Assembly: GCA_000818945.1 (NCBI GenBank)
Contig: KN805472.1
Coordinates: 5,428-54,309 of the forward strand
Direction: 5' to 3'
Source: Schizochytrium sp. CCTCC M209059
Taxonomy: Eukaryota > Sar > Bigyra > Thraustochytrida > Thraustochytriidae
Length of the DNA: 48,882 nt
The translations under genes and the position numbers were made by a program. The notes beneath the pieces are model-generated. The model saw nothing but the letters and a program-made list of their open reading frames with translations. It was not told where the DNA came from and did no database searches. Shown here one piece after another: positions 18,526 to 28,879 of the stretch (positions are counted from its first letter, which is position 1; each line of letters opens with the position of its first letter).

Positions 18526-20937
18526 ATGCGGTCACGTACGTTCGCCGTAGCTTTCGCGTTGCTGCTCGCCGCGACGCCTGCGACAGCTCTGCGCGCGGAC
18601 CCACTCGTCGATTCGTGCGCTCGAGATGAGGCGAATTGCTGCTTTCCGGAGTCGAAATGGCCAAAACCGACCATGAAGTCGCGCTTTCGCTGCGAACCAG
18701 ACGAGGACGGAAGCTACCCATGCAGCGTCAGGCTCGCTGTCAGCGACTGGATTGGGAGCTTCATCAACGTCTACGTTGCCAAGATCTTCATCGAGGAGTT
18801 CCTCGGGTACCCCGTGGAGATCACAGCCGATTCCAGCGACTACACGGGGACTGTTAGGGAGTCAGATGTTTACGCGGAAGACGGGACATTGGTTGAGCCG
18901 AGCGGATGGAGACGCCTCGAGAGTGGAGATATCGACGTCATTCTCGAATACTGGCCCTCAGGACATCGGGAAAACATTCGCGAGTTCGTCGTGGAACGCG
19001 GGACCGTGAAGACGGCCGGCGAGAATGGAATTGAGGGCCGAATTGGATGGTTCATGCCCTCGTTCGTGGGCGAAGACAATGACCCGGCTCTCGACTACTG
19101 GCGTACGCTCACCGACCCGGCCAAAGCGAGTCACTTTCCTCATCCGGCGGCGACCACACCTTGCTGTCGTTCCGATATGGATCAAGGCGTTAACGCTCCA
19201 TGTGTCCCGACGGAGGCTCTGAGCGGCACGAAAGTGGCGGATGGAGGCATGGCCAATGCGATGGATGAGTGTGACGCCGTATCGGACACTGCGTGGCACG
19301 AGATTCCGACCACGGGCGGCCGCTTTCTGGGAGCACAGCCGACTTGGACTCAACATGATGATCAGATTATCCGGAACCTGGGTCTGCCTCTCACTCTCGT
19401 CTTTGCGGGCTCCGAGGAGAAGATCATTGAGGAGATTGAAACTGCCCACACATCAAGAACGCCACTCTTGTTCTACTTTTGGAAGCCGCACGGCGCCTTT
19501 CGCATGTACGATCTCGACGACTTTCTGCTGCCGCTCAGCAGCGCGGAATGCCGATCGGCGCAGGAAACTGGTGACGCCGACTGCGGATACCCGATCGAGC
19601 TGCTTGCAAAGGCATACTCGGTAGCACTGGAGCAAAGCAAGCCGGACGTGGCACACTTTGTTGGCGCCATGGTGTTCAACTCGACTGTGCAGCAAGAAGA
19701 GATCCACTACGAGCTCTTGGTCAACCGCTCGCGGACGCTGAGCGAAGTGGCTTGTGAGTGGGTCAAGATCAACGAGCAGACCTGGACAGACTGGACAGAA
19801 AGCGTGGAAAAACAGTACGAAGGCGAAGTATGGCAAGACGAGGTTCTCGAGCCGACGATCATGGCTTGCGACTGCAAACCCGATGGTCTGCGTGATGTCG
19901 TGGCCGTGTATGATACTTCTGCGTATGCAGAGGATGGTTCTGTGATTATCGAGGTGGACCCCAACCCGTGCTCGGAGGCACGCAATGTGTCGCTGTACAA
20001 GACCCGCTGGAGCACGATGCTGCTAGAGACCGAGGTGCTCAAGGAGATCCAGTGCGCTCACGTACCACTTGGGAGCTCTGGTGAGGTCATCATTCTGACG
20101 TTGGCTTCCATCGCATGGCTCGTGCTCTTGATTTGCCTGGTGTTCGTCGTAGCGTATCGCAAGCACAAGGCGGTGAAGAGCGCTCGCCTCCGTACGCTCA
20201 TGATTCTCTTGTTTGGCGCAGCGCTGATGAACGGAGCAGAGACGTCTCAAATCGGCGAGCCAACGCGTGTCAAGTGTGCGATGCGCTTTTCGCTGCTGCT
20301 CTTTGGCTTCATGTACTTTGTGGGCTCGCTTCTCATCAAGCAGTTCGTCATTGCTTCTGTCATGAAGCGCGCGCAAAAGTTGGATAGGCGCAAGAAGAAG
20401 GGTAATCAGGTGTTCATGAAGTTTGAGTTTACGATCTGCACGTTCGTGGCTCTAGCTCTTTTCGGCATCTGGTACGCAGTCGTGGGCTTTGAGCCCGAAG
20501 CGGTGATCGCAGACGTGCTGCTGGACGTTGACGAGCTCGTGTGTCCGACGGACTCAACGCTGTTGATGCTCATCATTGCCGTGTGCTACTTGTTGATTGT
20601 TGTGAGCTGCGTGCTCGCGAGCCAGACGCGAGGTCTTTCGGGGCTGGTGTTCAACGAGGGCAAGTTCATGTTGTTTTCGAACTACAACGTGGCTGTGTTG
20701 ACAGGTCTCTCGCTGTTTGTGACGCTTTCGCCGGGCATGAATGCCTCACTGAAAAGCCTGTTTGTATCATTTTGCATTCTCTTCAGCACGGTGTCGTGCG
20801 CGCTTTTGGTGGTTGGCTCGAGGGTGTATGCAGCTGGCTTCAATATCAACGCGACGATTCTCGCCAAGACGGTTGTCACCGTATCAATGAGCGAGCAAAA
20901 TTCCCTCTCAGTAGCTCGCTCATCTGTTGCTAAATAG
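18526..20937 (+). CDS. Receptor 1: OpuAC-like binding domain fused to class C 7TM GPCR
   Basis: An 803-residue protein. A signal peptide (about 1-22, ending TPATALRA) is followed by a Cys-rich start (SCARDEANCCF) and a glycine-betaine/proline-type substrate-binding domain. That domain has GSFINVYVAKIFIEEFLGY, EYWPSGH (W143), IGWFMPSF and FYFWKPHGAFRMYDLDDF (W319), which parallel the WxPxH, VPSY and YWTPHWMFxxYDL signatures of OpuAC/ProX. Seven hydrophobic helices follow from about 520 to 768. TM6 has NEGKFMLFSNYNV, the class C (7tm_3) pattern. The tail is short (about 35 residues). I infer a plasma-membrane chemoreceptor for a betaine-like osmolyte coupled to G proteins; ligand and coupling are not shown. 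The start is the ATG at 18526; a GTG 12 codons upstream is in frame but would not begin a signal peptide. It is followed by a near-duplicate. Confidence 0.9.
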   Translation: MRSRTFAVAFALLLAATPATALRADPLVDSCARDEANCCFPESKWPKPTMKSRFRCEPDEDGSYPCSVRLAVSDWIGSFINVYVAKIFIEEFLGYPVEITADSSDYTGTVRESDVYAEDGTLVEPSGWRRLESGDIDVILEYWPSGHRENIREFVVERGTVKTAGENGIEGRIGWFMPSFVGEDNDPALDYWRTLTDPAKASHFPHPAATTPCCRSDMDQGVNAPCVPTEALSGTKVADGGMANAMDECDAVSDTAWHEIPTTGGRFLGAQPTWTQHDDQIIRNLGLPLTLVFAGSEEKIIEEIETAHTSRTPLLFYFWKPHGAFRMYDLDDFLLPLSSAECRSAQETGDADCGYPIELLAKAYSVALEQSKPDVAHFVGAMVFNSTVQQEEIHYELLVNRSRTLSEVACEWVKINEQTWTDWTESVEKQYEGEVWQDEVLEPTIMACDCKPDGLRDVVAVYDTSAYAEDGSVIIEVDPNPCSEARNVSLYKTRWSTMLLETEVLKEIQCAHVPLGSSGEVIILTLASIAWLVLLICLVFVVAYRKHKAVKSARLRTLMILLFGAALMNGAETSQIGEPTRVKCAMRFSLLLFGFMYFVGSLLIKQFVIASVMKRAQKLDRRKKKGNQVFMKFEFTICTFVALALFGIWYAVVGFEPEAVIADVLLDVDELVCPTDSTLLMLIIAVCYLLIVVSCVLASQTRGLSGLVFNEGKFMLFSNYNVAVLTGLSLFVTLSPGMNASLKSLFVSFCILFSTVSCALLVVGSRVYAAGFNINATILAKTVVTVSMSEQNSLSVARSSVAK

Positions 20938-22140
20938 CTTCAAAAGTCAAGCAAGTCTTATGCCATATTGAATGGGCCTGAACATTCTTCTTGCGTTCCA
21001 TTTCGTACGTTGCCCAAAAAAAGAATGTCCTTCATGATTCCATCCCGTGTTTCCCCTTTACATGTGTGGGCTCGATCGGTAGACAGCAAAGTATTGGTTA
21101 CAATTGATAGGCACCTATTCTTTTGGCGCTCGGGAGCGCAATCTGGCCAAGAGCTCGATTGCTCGGACCAGGCTTTCGACTTTGTAACTTGTGCGGTGAT
21201 GGTGGTTCCATCTCCGTTATGCGACATCCCGACCGTTTCATGGTGCCCTGCTTTGCTGCTCTCTGTATACCATGGCTATCATCAAACGAGCTTGCTCGAG
21301 ATCGCCTCACTACGTTATGGCGCTGTGCGGCGTGTCTTGCGCAGCTGCTCAAGGGGCCAAGCGGCGGCCTGGCCATTGGGATTCGGTTGATGATGTGCGA
21401 GGTTGGAATGGTCGTTTCTCGCATGCATGGCCTTTCTTTGTGCTCGCTCACCTGAACGGGGGGAAGACCATGGAATCACACAAAAGTCCCATTCGCAGGT
21501 AGGGTAGTGGAGACGCGATTTCTGGCTTCTGGCACGGCTGGCGACTCCTTTCGATAAGTTCTTCTGCTGTCTGCTGCAAGACCCGCTGGAGCCTGGGTCT
21601 GACTGTGAACCGAAACAGGCATCGCTGTCCTGTCCGAATGGCTGCGGCCGAATGGCTCTCTCGCATTGAGCATTAGTGTTCCAAGGACGTGGGCCGTAAG
21701 CCCGTTCTTCCTTGTCGCCCACACGGTTTTTTTTTTAAATTGTAACGGCTCCATTGCATGTCTGTCTGTCTGTTTGTTTTCGATTAACGCAATGCTTCGG
21801 GATGTTGCAACTTGGCGTGTTGTTCGCAACCAAGTGGCGTGGCGCGCGCAATCGACTACGGAAGACTTCAGAGTTCGCATTGCGCGATGCGCTCGGTTGT
21901 CTTGCGCTTTGGCCGCGTTCGTTGCCTGGACGAAATAGGGCGTGCCACAGTGGCGAGCCGTGCATCGATTGATGATGGATTGCCAAGCGTGGGCGCGCGC
22001 GCGCCTCCAGCCCATCAAATGTAACATTTAACGGCACGCTTGTACGTACGGGCGACGATGCAGAGGTTGGAAGGTAGCCAAGTTGGGACAGCGTAGGTCT
22101 TCTTCTCCTGCACTGCAAAAGTCTATTGCGCGAGACGAGT
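20938..22140. other. Spacer between receptors 1 and 2
   Basis: About 1.2 kb with no recognised gene. It is not obviously similar to the upstream flank of receptor 1: the strong similarity of the two genes begins inside their signal-peptide codons. It should contain the receptor 2 promoter. Confidence 0.5.
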
Positions 22141-24603
22141 ATGCAGCAACGCCTGGCTCAAGCGAGGCAGCGCGGTGGCGGCGTGCCCTTCGTAGTCCTG
22201 GCGTTGCTGCTCGCCGCGACGCCTGCGACAGCTCTGCGCGCGGACCCACTCGTCGATTCGTGCGCTCGAGATGAGGCGAATTGCTGCTTTCCGGAGTCGA
22301 AATGGCCAAAACCAACCATGGAGTCGCGCTTTCGCTGCGAACCAGACGAGGACGGAAGCTACCCATGCAGCGTCAGGCTCGCTGTCAGCGACTGGATTGG
22401 GAGCTTCATCAACGTCTACGTTGCCAAGATCTTCATCGAGGAGTTCCTCGGGTACCCCGTGGAGATCACAGCCGATTACAGCGACTACACGGGGACTGTC
22501 AAGGAGTCAGACACGTACGCTTCAAATGGCACAATCATTGAGCCCAGCGGTATGCGTCGCATGAGTAGCGGAGAGATCGACGTCATTCTCGAATACTGGC
22601 CTTCGGGACATCGAGATAACATTCGCGAGTTCGTGGTCGAGAAGTCCACAATTAAGTTGGCAGGTGAAAATGGAATCGAGGGCCGAATTGGATGGTTCCT
22701 GCCATCGTTCGTGGGCGAAGACAATGACCCAGCTCTCGACTCCTGGCGTACGCTCACCGACCCGGCCAAAGCGAGTCACTTTCCTCATCCGGCGGCGACC
22801 ACACCTTGCTGTCGTTCCGATATGGATCAAGGCGTTAACGCTCCATGTGTCCCGACGGAGGCTCTGAGCGGCACGAAAGTGGCGGATGGAGGCATGGCCA
22901 ACGCAACAGCAGAATGTGACGTCTTCGCCGACACGGCGTGGCACGAGATTCCGACCACGGGCGGCCGCTTTCTGGGCGGGAAGCCGACCTGGACGACCCA
23001 TGACGACCAGATCATTCGGAACCTGGGTCTGCCTCTCACTCTCGTCTTGGCAGTGTCGGAGAGCAAGATCATGGAGGAAATCGAGACAGCACATGCATCG
23101 AGAACGCCGCTCTTGTTCTACTTTTGGAAGCCGCACGGCGCCTTTCGCATGTACGATCTCGACGACTTTCTGCTGCCGCTCAGCAGCGCGGAATGCCGAT
23201 CGGCGCAGGAAACTGGTGACGCCGACTGCGGATACCCGATCGAGCTGCTTGCAAAGGCATACTCGGTAGCACTGGAGCAAAGCAAGCCGGATGTGGTACA
23301 CTTTGTCGAGTCGGTGGTGTTCAACTCGCCTGTGCAGCAAGAAGAGATCCACTACGAGCTCTTGGTCAACAGCTCGCGGACACTGAACGAAGTGGCTTGT
23401 GAGTGGGTCAAGATCAACGAGCAGACTTGGACGGCCTGGACAGAGAGCGTGGAAAAACAGTACGAAGGCGAAGTATGGCAAGACGAGGTTCTCGAGCCGA
23501 CGATCATGGCTTGCGACTGCAAACCCGATGGTCTGCGTGATGTCATGGCCGTGTACGATACTTCTGCGTATGCAGAGGATGGTTCTGTGATTATCGAGGT
23601 GGACCTTAACCCGTGCTCGGAGGCACGCAATGTGTCGCTGTACAAGACCCGCTGGAGCACGATGCTGCTAGAGACCGAGGTGCTCAAGGAGATCCAGTGC
23701 GCTCATGTACCACTTGGGAGCTCTGGTGAGGTCATCATTCTGACGTTGTCTTCCATCGCATGGCTCGTGCTCTTGATTTGCCTGGTGTTCGTCGTGGCGT
23801 ATCGCAAGCACAAGGCGGTGAAGAGCGCTCGCATCCGTACGCTCATGATTCTCTTGTTTGGCGCAGCGTTGATGAACGGAGCAGAGACATCTCAAATCGG
23901 CGAGCCAACGCGTGTCAAGTGTGCGATGCGCTTTTCGCTGCTGCTCTTTGGCTTCATGTACTTTGTGGGCTCGCTTCTCATCAAGCAGTTCGTCATCGCT
24001 TCTGTCATGAAGCGCACACAAAAGTTGAGTCGTCGAAAACAAAGGGGCGGCCAGGTGTTCATGAGGTTTGAGTTTACGATCTGCACGCTCGTTGCGCTTG
24101 CTCTTTTCGGCATCTGGTACGCAGTCGTGGGCTTTGAGCCCGAAGCGGTGATCGCAGACGTGCTGCTGGACGTTGACGAGCTCGTGTGTCCGACGGACTC
24201 GACGCTGCTGATGCTCATCATTGCCGTGTGCTACTTGTTGATTGTTGTGAGCTGCGTGCTCGCGAGCCAGACGCGAGGTCTTTCGGGGCTGGTGTTCAAC
24301 GAGGGCAAGTTCATGTTGTTTTCGAACTACAACGTGGCTGTGTTGACAGGTCTCTCGCTGTTTGTGACGCTTTCGCCGGGCATGAATGCCTCACTGAAGA
24401 GCCTGTTTGTATCATTTTGCATTCTCTTCAGCACGGTGTCGTGCGCGCTTTTGGTGGTTGGCTCGCGGGTCTATGCTGCGAGCTTGAACCTTGACCATGA
24501 CATGTTTGCCGCTACGACGACAAGAAAATCAAAGGAAATCGTCAGCACTCCAATAAAACCCAAGCCTGGCCTAGCTTCGAGCTCTGCAATAGCGCCTACA
24601 TAG
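22141..24603 (+). CDS. Receptor 2: OpuAC-like binding domain fused to class C 7TM GPCR
   Basis: An 820-residue paralog of receptor 1 with the same order of signal peptide, Cys-rich start, OpuAC-like domain (EYWPSGH at about 151, FYFWKPHG further on) and seven helices from about 530. Most of the coding region is nearly identical to receptor 1 at DNA level; for example 22743-22901 matches 19098-19256 without a difference. Islands such as 22502-22578 differ at many positions. The first 20 codons and the cytoplasmic tail after TM7 are unrelated to receptor 1: this tail is longer, with Lys/Pro/Ser residues (TRKSKEI, PIKPKPG). The pattern suggests recent duplication or gene conversion confined to the region between signal peptide and TM7. 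The ATG at 22141 is used; a TTG five codons upstream is also in frame. The role is inferred as for receptor 1. Confidence 0.9.
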   Translation: MQQRLAQARQRGGGVPFVVLALLLAATPATALRADPLVDSCARDEANCCFPESKWPKPTMESRFRCEPDEDGSYPCSVRLAVSDWIGSFINVYVAKIFIEEFLGYPVEITADYSDYTGTVKESDTYASNGTIIEPSGMRRMSSGEIDVILEYWPSGHRDNIREFVVEKSTIKLAGENGIEGRIGWFLPSFVGEDNDPALDSWRTLTDPAKASHFPHPAATTPCCRSDMDQGVNAPCVPTEALSGTKVADGGMANATAECDVFADTAWHEIPTTGGRFLGGKPTWTTHDDQIIRNLGLPLTLVLAVSESKIMEEIETAHASRTPLLFYFWKPHGAFRMYDLDDFLLPLSSAECRSAQETGDADCGYPIELLAKAYSVALEQSKPDVVHFVESVVFNSPVQQEEIHYELLVNSSRTLNEVACEWVKINEQTWTAWTESVEKQYEGEVWQDEVLEPTIMACDCKPDGLRDVMAVYDTSAYAEDGSVIIEVDLNPCSEARNVSLYKTRWSTMLLETEVLKEIQCAHVPLGSSGEVIILTLSSIAWLVLLICLVFVVAYRKHKAVKSARIRTLMILLFGAALMNGAETSQIGEPTRVKCAMRFSLLLFGFMYFVGSLLIKQFVIASVMKRTQKLSRRKQRGGQVFMRFEFTICTLVALALFGIWYAVVGFEPEAVIADVLLDVDELVCPTDSTLLMLIIAVCYLLIVVSCVLASQTRGLSGLVFNEGKFMLFSNYNVAVLTGLSLFVTLSPGMNASLKSLFVSFCILFSTVSCALLVVGSRVYAASLNLDHDMFAATTTRKSKEIVSTPIKPKPGLASSSAIAPT

Positions 24604-25914
24604 ATTGGTCAATGTGTTTCTTCTTGTTTTCAGATCCTCTCTGTATACACGTACGTACGTTCCCAGCATTCATTGCTGGCATGGCGTCGATTCCGTTCTA
24701 CGATGTGCCGAATGACCCAAGCAAGGCGCAACGCAGCCCGTGCCAAAGGGAAGCTAGCTCATTCAGGCAGGCTGTCTTCTGTGTCCAGCGTTCCAACCAA
24801 ACCCAGCCCCGCTCGCCCTCTTCCGCTCAGTATCATCCCGACAGCCGCGGTGTTCACATCCAATCCCTCCACGATAATAACACATCGCCGCGCAGCACCA
24901 ACCCGAACCCGCTCGCAGTCGAGCGAGGAGGCCATTTTGAAGGGAAAGAAACGAGGAGACTCGGCACCGCCCCGAGCGAACGGTGAAGTCAAGCTGCCGC
25001 ACTGAACGTCCCTCCCTCCAAACCTCCACCTCCAAACAAACCTCTGGCCCCGCAGCGCGCGCGTGAAGCGCTCTGGCTGCTCGGAGACACGAAGCGCAAG
25101 AAGCGCAAGAAATGCGAGGAGCGCAAGACACAAACGCAAGAAAGAAACGCGAGACGGCGACCGGCCCGGCCACGGTTGTCGATCCTCCCTCCGCCTGCAG
25201 AGTTCGTTCATGACAGACATGTCAGGCGGCCAGGAACTAACTCCAAGGCGGGCGGGCGGGCGTGCATGCCCGGCGCGGCGAGAGAGGGCGATGCGTGGCG
25301 TGTGTGCGACCTCTGCATGGACAGGTACGGAAGGGCTATAATAGCATATCATATGGCGTGCGCGCGTGCGTGCGTGCGTGCGTGCGTGCATGTCTTGGAT
25401 CATGGGTTGCACGTGTACTTTCTTTCTCTCTCTCGAGCTTATGCATGCACAGCGCTCGGCCTCGAGCGGCAAGAGCGATGCAGAGCGATGTCTCTCTCGA
25501 GCCGCCCGCCGAGCCGGGTTTCTGACCACTCGAGGTTGGTCGCTCGAGGCCGAGAAAGGATCACGAATCAGGGAGATGCCGCGCGAGACGAGACGGGACA
25601 AGACGAGACGAGACGAGACGAGACCCAACGGCGCGTGCGTGCGGTGCTCGCGAGCCTCGCTTGTGCGCGGAGAGCGAAGCGAAGCGGGGCGATCGGGGCC
25701 GGGCCGCGCGGTATTGTCCCGGTCGGATCCGGCTGGCGGGGGGAGGGGCCGGGTGTCACGGACGGTCTTGCCAGTCTCCTCGAGGCTACTCTAGTTTGCA
25801 TTCCCTTCATTCCTTCGTTCGTTCGGGCGTGCGTCCTCTCGTTCGTTCGTCCTTTCGATCAGGGTGTCATGGAAGAAGGCCGCCGCCACGGCCGAGAGCA
25901 AGAGCGCGAGCAAG

Positions 25915-25996
25915 AGCGAGCGAGCGAGCAAGCGAGCAAGCGAGCAAGCGAGCAAGCGAGCAAGCGAGCAAGCGTGCGAGCGAGCGAGCGAGCAAG
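25915..25996. repeat. GAGC/AAGC-type tandem repeat
   Basis: Alternating GAGC and AAGC tetramers form an 8-base higher-order unit (GAGCAAGC) over about 80 bases. It is open on both strands but noncoding in appearance. Confidence 0.85.
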
Positions 25997-27251
25997 CAAG
26001 CGCTGGCGGAGAGCCAGGTGCACGCACGCATGCATGCATGCACACATGAGCGATGGCTGCAGCCTCTCTGCCAGAAGCAGCGCGCGCCGTAATCATTATA
26101 ACTCGTGTCGGAAGCAAGGTCCCGCGCGCGTATGTGTGTGTGCGCGCGCGCGCGCGTGTTTGTGTGTGTGTTTAGTATTGCTTGCTAGATATAGATCGAT
26201 TGATTGATTGTAGTAGGCCTAGTAACTTTTTTTCTTTCGTTCACGTTATGTGTGTGTGTGGTGAGATCTCGATGGCGAGCTCGTGGCGCAGCGAGGCCCG
26301 CAAGCACCCGCGTTGCTCGCGACCTGGCTGGCTGGCCGCCGCTGGCCGGCTCCGGGGCCAGCCCGCGTCGACCCTGGCCGCGGCTTCGAGGCCGCCTGAG
26401 CTCGCGCGACCCAAGACCGGGCGAGCAGGAGCGGCAGCAGGAGCCGGACGCCGGACGCCGCCCCAGCTAGCGCAGGGAGAAAGAGAAAGTGCGCGCCCGC
26501 CGCTTCCAGGTCACGGTTCCGGTTCCGGCCGGGCCAGAGCCGTTCCTCTTCGTGCTCCGCCCGCGGGAGCACAGCCACAGACTGGACGCGCGCGATGAGG
26601 CCGCCGGCCAGCGCCGCATTCATTCATCTTGCACACGTTCGTTCATAGATCGCTCGTTCATTCGATCGTTCGATCGGGCGTGGGTCTGTTCGTACGCGCG
26701 AGCGGTGCAGGCCCGTAGGCTGTTCGTTCGGTCAAGCGCGAGCGCGCGCGAGAAGCCGCCGTTCTGCCGGAACGGCGATCAGGGATGGATGATCGATCAC
26801 CCATCCTCGTAATGTATGACGGAAGGCGCTCGAGTCCTTGCGTGCCGTTCGATCCGGTTCGAAGCAGCTCGTTCCTCCCTCTGGCTGGCGCTCCACGAGG
26901 TCGATGCGCTTTCCTCTACTACACTTGCGGCACGCGAACTGCGAAAGCGACGCTGCGACTGCGCCTTGGTCGAATCGAAGCCGCCTTCTCCCTCGCTCCT
27001 GCGTGCACGCTCGCTCGCTCGCTCGCTCGCTCGCGCGCACGCCCATCCGCGCACGCCACCGCTCTCCACGCGGGCGTGCATGCACGCACGCACGCACGCA
27101 CGCACGTGGATTACAGTCGAAACAACCAAGGCCGGCCGGACTCCGGAGTCGCGAGACAGAAAGGCGGCCGCCCCCAGTGAGAGAGAGAGAGACCGCGCGT
27201 CCCGGCCGGTTCTGGCCCGCGCCACAGCCGTGCCGTGCCATTCCTGCGGGG

Positions 27252-27310
27252 CTTGCCTTGCCTTGCCTTGCCTTGCCTTGCCTTGCCTTGCTGGCCTTGC
27301 CTTGCCTTGC
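27252..27310. repeat. (CTTGC)n microsatellite
   Basis: CTTGC repeats with one interruption (CTGGC). This is the reverse complement of the GCAAG array at 11771-11860. Confidence 0.95.
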
Positions 27311-28342
27311 TGCGCTGCGCTGCGCGCGGGTGCCGCGCGGTGCTCCGACAGGCGCGACGACAGCGAGTGGCGGCGAGGCGAGGCGTCGCGTCGCGTCGCG
27401 TGCTTTCGGAGCTTGCTTCCTCGAAGCTGTGTCGGTCGCGGCGCCGTTCGCGGTGGTAGATTAAGTTTACTATACTTCTCCTCATAGACTTGGATGCCGT
27501 CGCCACCTACACCGAGTTTTCTCACCTCCCAGACCGGTCCGGTCCGGCTTCGCTGCGGGCCGTCTGTGGGCGCGAATCCCGTCGATGCGGGTAGCTTCCC
27601 CGAAGAGAAACATTACGTGTGTCTCAGTGGAGGCGTTCCGCATGAAGGCGGCAGCAGGGAGGAAAGGGAAGAAAGGAGGCGGGGAGAGAGGGGAGGAAAG
27701 AAAAGCTGCGGCGGGCGCAGGTGCGGGGTCCGTAGGGGGAGGGGGCTGGAAAAGAAAAGGGGGGAAAAAGAAAAGGAGAGGAGAGGGAGACGTGGGAGGA
27801 AAGCAAAGAGCAGATCGACGATCGATCGATGATCGACCGTGAAAAACGGTCCGAGGCCGCTCGGACATGCCGCTGCAGCTGCAGCTTGCGGCGCTGGCCG
27901 GCGAGCGAGCGGTCGGCCGATGCGAGCCGCCGGCCACGGACGACGCGTAGAGCGTGCGTCGAGGTGTGCGGAGCAGGCTAGCTCGTTTCGCCAGGGTTTC
28001 TCGATGACCTGGCAAGGCTTCCTTCCCGCTTTTCATTTTGATGTTCTCCCCATTGCAGGATACACCTGTGTGGCGATCGCGATCTTCCAGAGGCGGCAGT
28101 CCAGTCCTCTCCGTCCATCCATCCATCCATCCCTATCCATTCATTCATCCCGTCCCTACTCCTCCATCCGTCCATTCCTCTGCGCGGTGCAGGCCCCCGC
28201 GCACGTCCAGCCGTCCGTCCATTCGTACAGCCGTTCGTTCGCGCGTCCGGCCGTCCGCGTCCGAGCGCGAGAGAGCGAGAGCGAGCGAGGCTGTGCCGTC
28301 TCGCAGCAGCGCGAGCGCCCGCCTCGCCTCGCCTCGCCCCGC

Positions 28343-28383
28343 NNNNNNNNNNNNNNNNNNNNNNNNNNNNNNNNNNNNNNNNN
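28343..28383. other. Assembly gap of 41 N
   Basis: Unknown bases flanked on both sides by the same CGCCT/CGCCC repeat, so the gap probably hides more of that repeat. Its true length is unknown. It lies upstream of receptor 3 and outside any accepted gene. Confidence 1.
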
Positions 28384-28815
28384 CCCGCCTCGCCTCGCCT
28401 CGCCCCGCCTTCTTTCCCTTCGGCTCGGCCTTGCGTTCTACTCGATTCCACGCCGCACGAACTGTCAGGAAAGCTGCTCTTCCGGTTCCTGCTTCCGGCT
28501 TTCGCGCCCCTTCCTTTTCCCGGTTCGACCGCCCCGCAGCCGCCCTTTCTTCCAGCCGCGGCGGCGCGTGCACGCGGAGCGGCGGGACGCCGGAGGAGCA
28601 CGGCACGTGCGGTGGCGATCTGCGCGGAGGCGACGCGAGCGAGCAGAGGAAGCGAAGCCGCTCTCTCCCTCTGGCTCGGACGGCCGGCCGGCGGGCGGGC
28701 GGTCGCGCACTCGTGGCAAAACCGCTTCCTCCCTCTCTCTGCCGCCGCGCTGCGCTGTTGCGACGGAGCCAGCCCTGACCGAGCGAGCGAGCGAGCGAGC
28801 GAGCGCAGGTCGAGT

Positions 28816-28876
28816 GGGCGAAGCGAGGCGACGCGACGCGAGGCGAGGCGACGCGACGCGAGGCGAGGCGACGCGC
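28816..28876. repeat. GCGAG/GCGAC pentamer array next to the receptor 3 start
   Basis: GCGAG and GCGAC pentamers in a regular higher-order order end four bases before the receptor 3 ATG, so the array must lie in its 5' leader or core promoter. Confidence 0.85.
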
Positions 28877-28879
28877 ACC

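Larger units (their letters stand above)
24604..28879. other. 4.3-kb repeat-rich spacer between receptors 2 and 3
   Basis: Dominated by simple repeats: CGTG (about 25361-25388), GAGAC (about 25595-25624), GAGCAAGC-type (about 25915-25996), GCATGC and CG/TG dinucleotides (about 26027-26172), GCTC (about 27008-27035), ACGC (about 27081-27105), CTTGC (27252-27310) and CCAT (about 28115-28140). A TAGGCCTA motif lies at 26214-26221 and a sequence gap at 28343-28383. Long open frames here translate into Arg/Ser/Ala/Cys-rich repeats and were not accepted as genes. The receptor 3 promoter must lie near the end. Confidence 0.6.

Noticed and set aside
25176..27525. Several overlapping open frames of 130-340 codons between receptors 2 and 3
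   Set aside because: They translate tetra- and pentanucleotide repeats into Arg/Ala/Cys/Ser runs and exist on both strands at once.
27839..28879. A 347-codon N-terminal extension of receptor 3
   Set aside because: Low-complexity translation running through an N gap. The ATG at 28880 begins a proper signal peptide and family homology.
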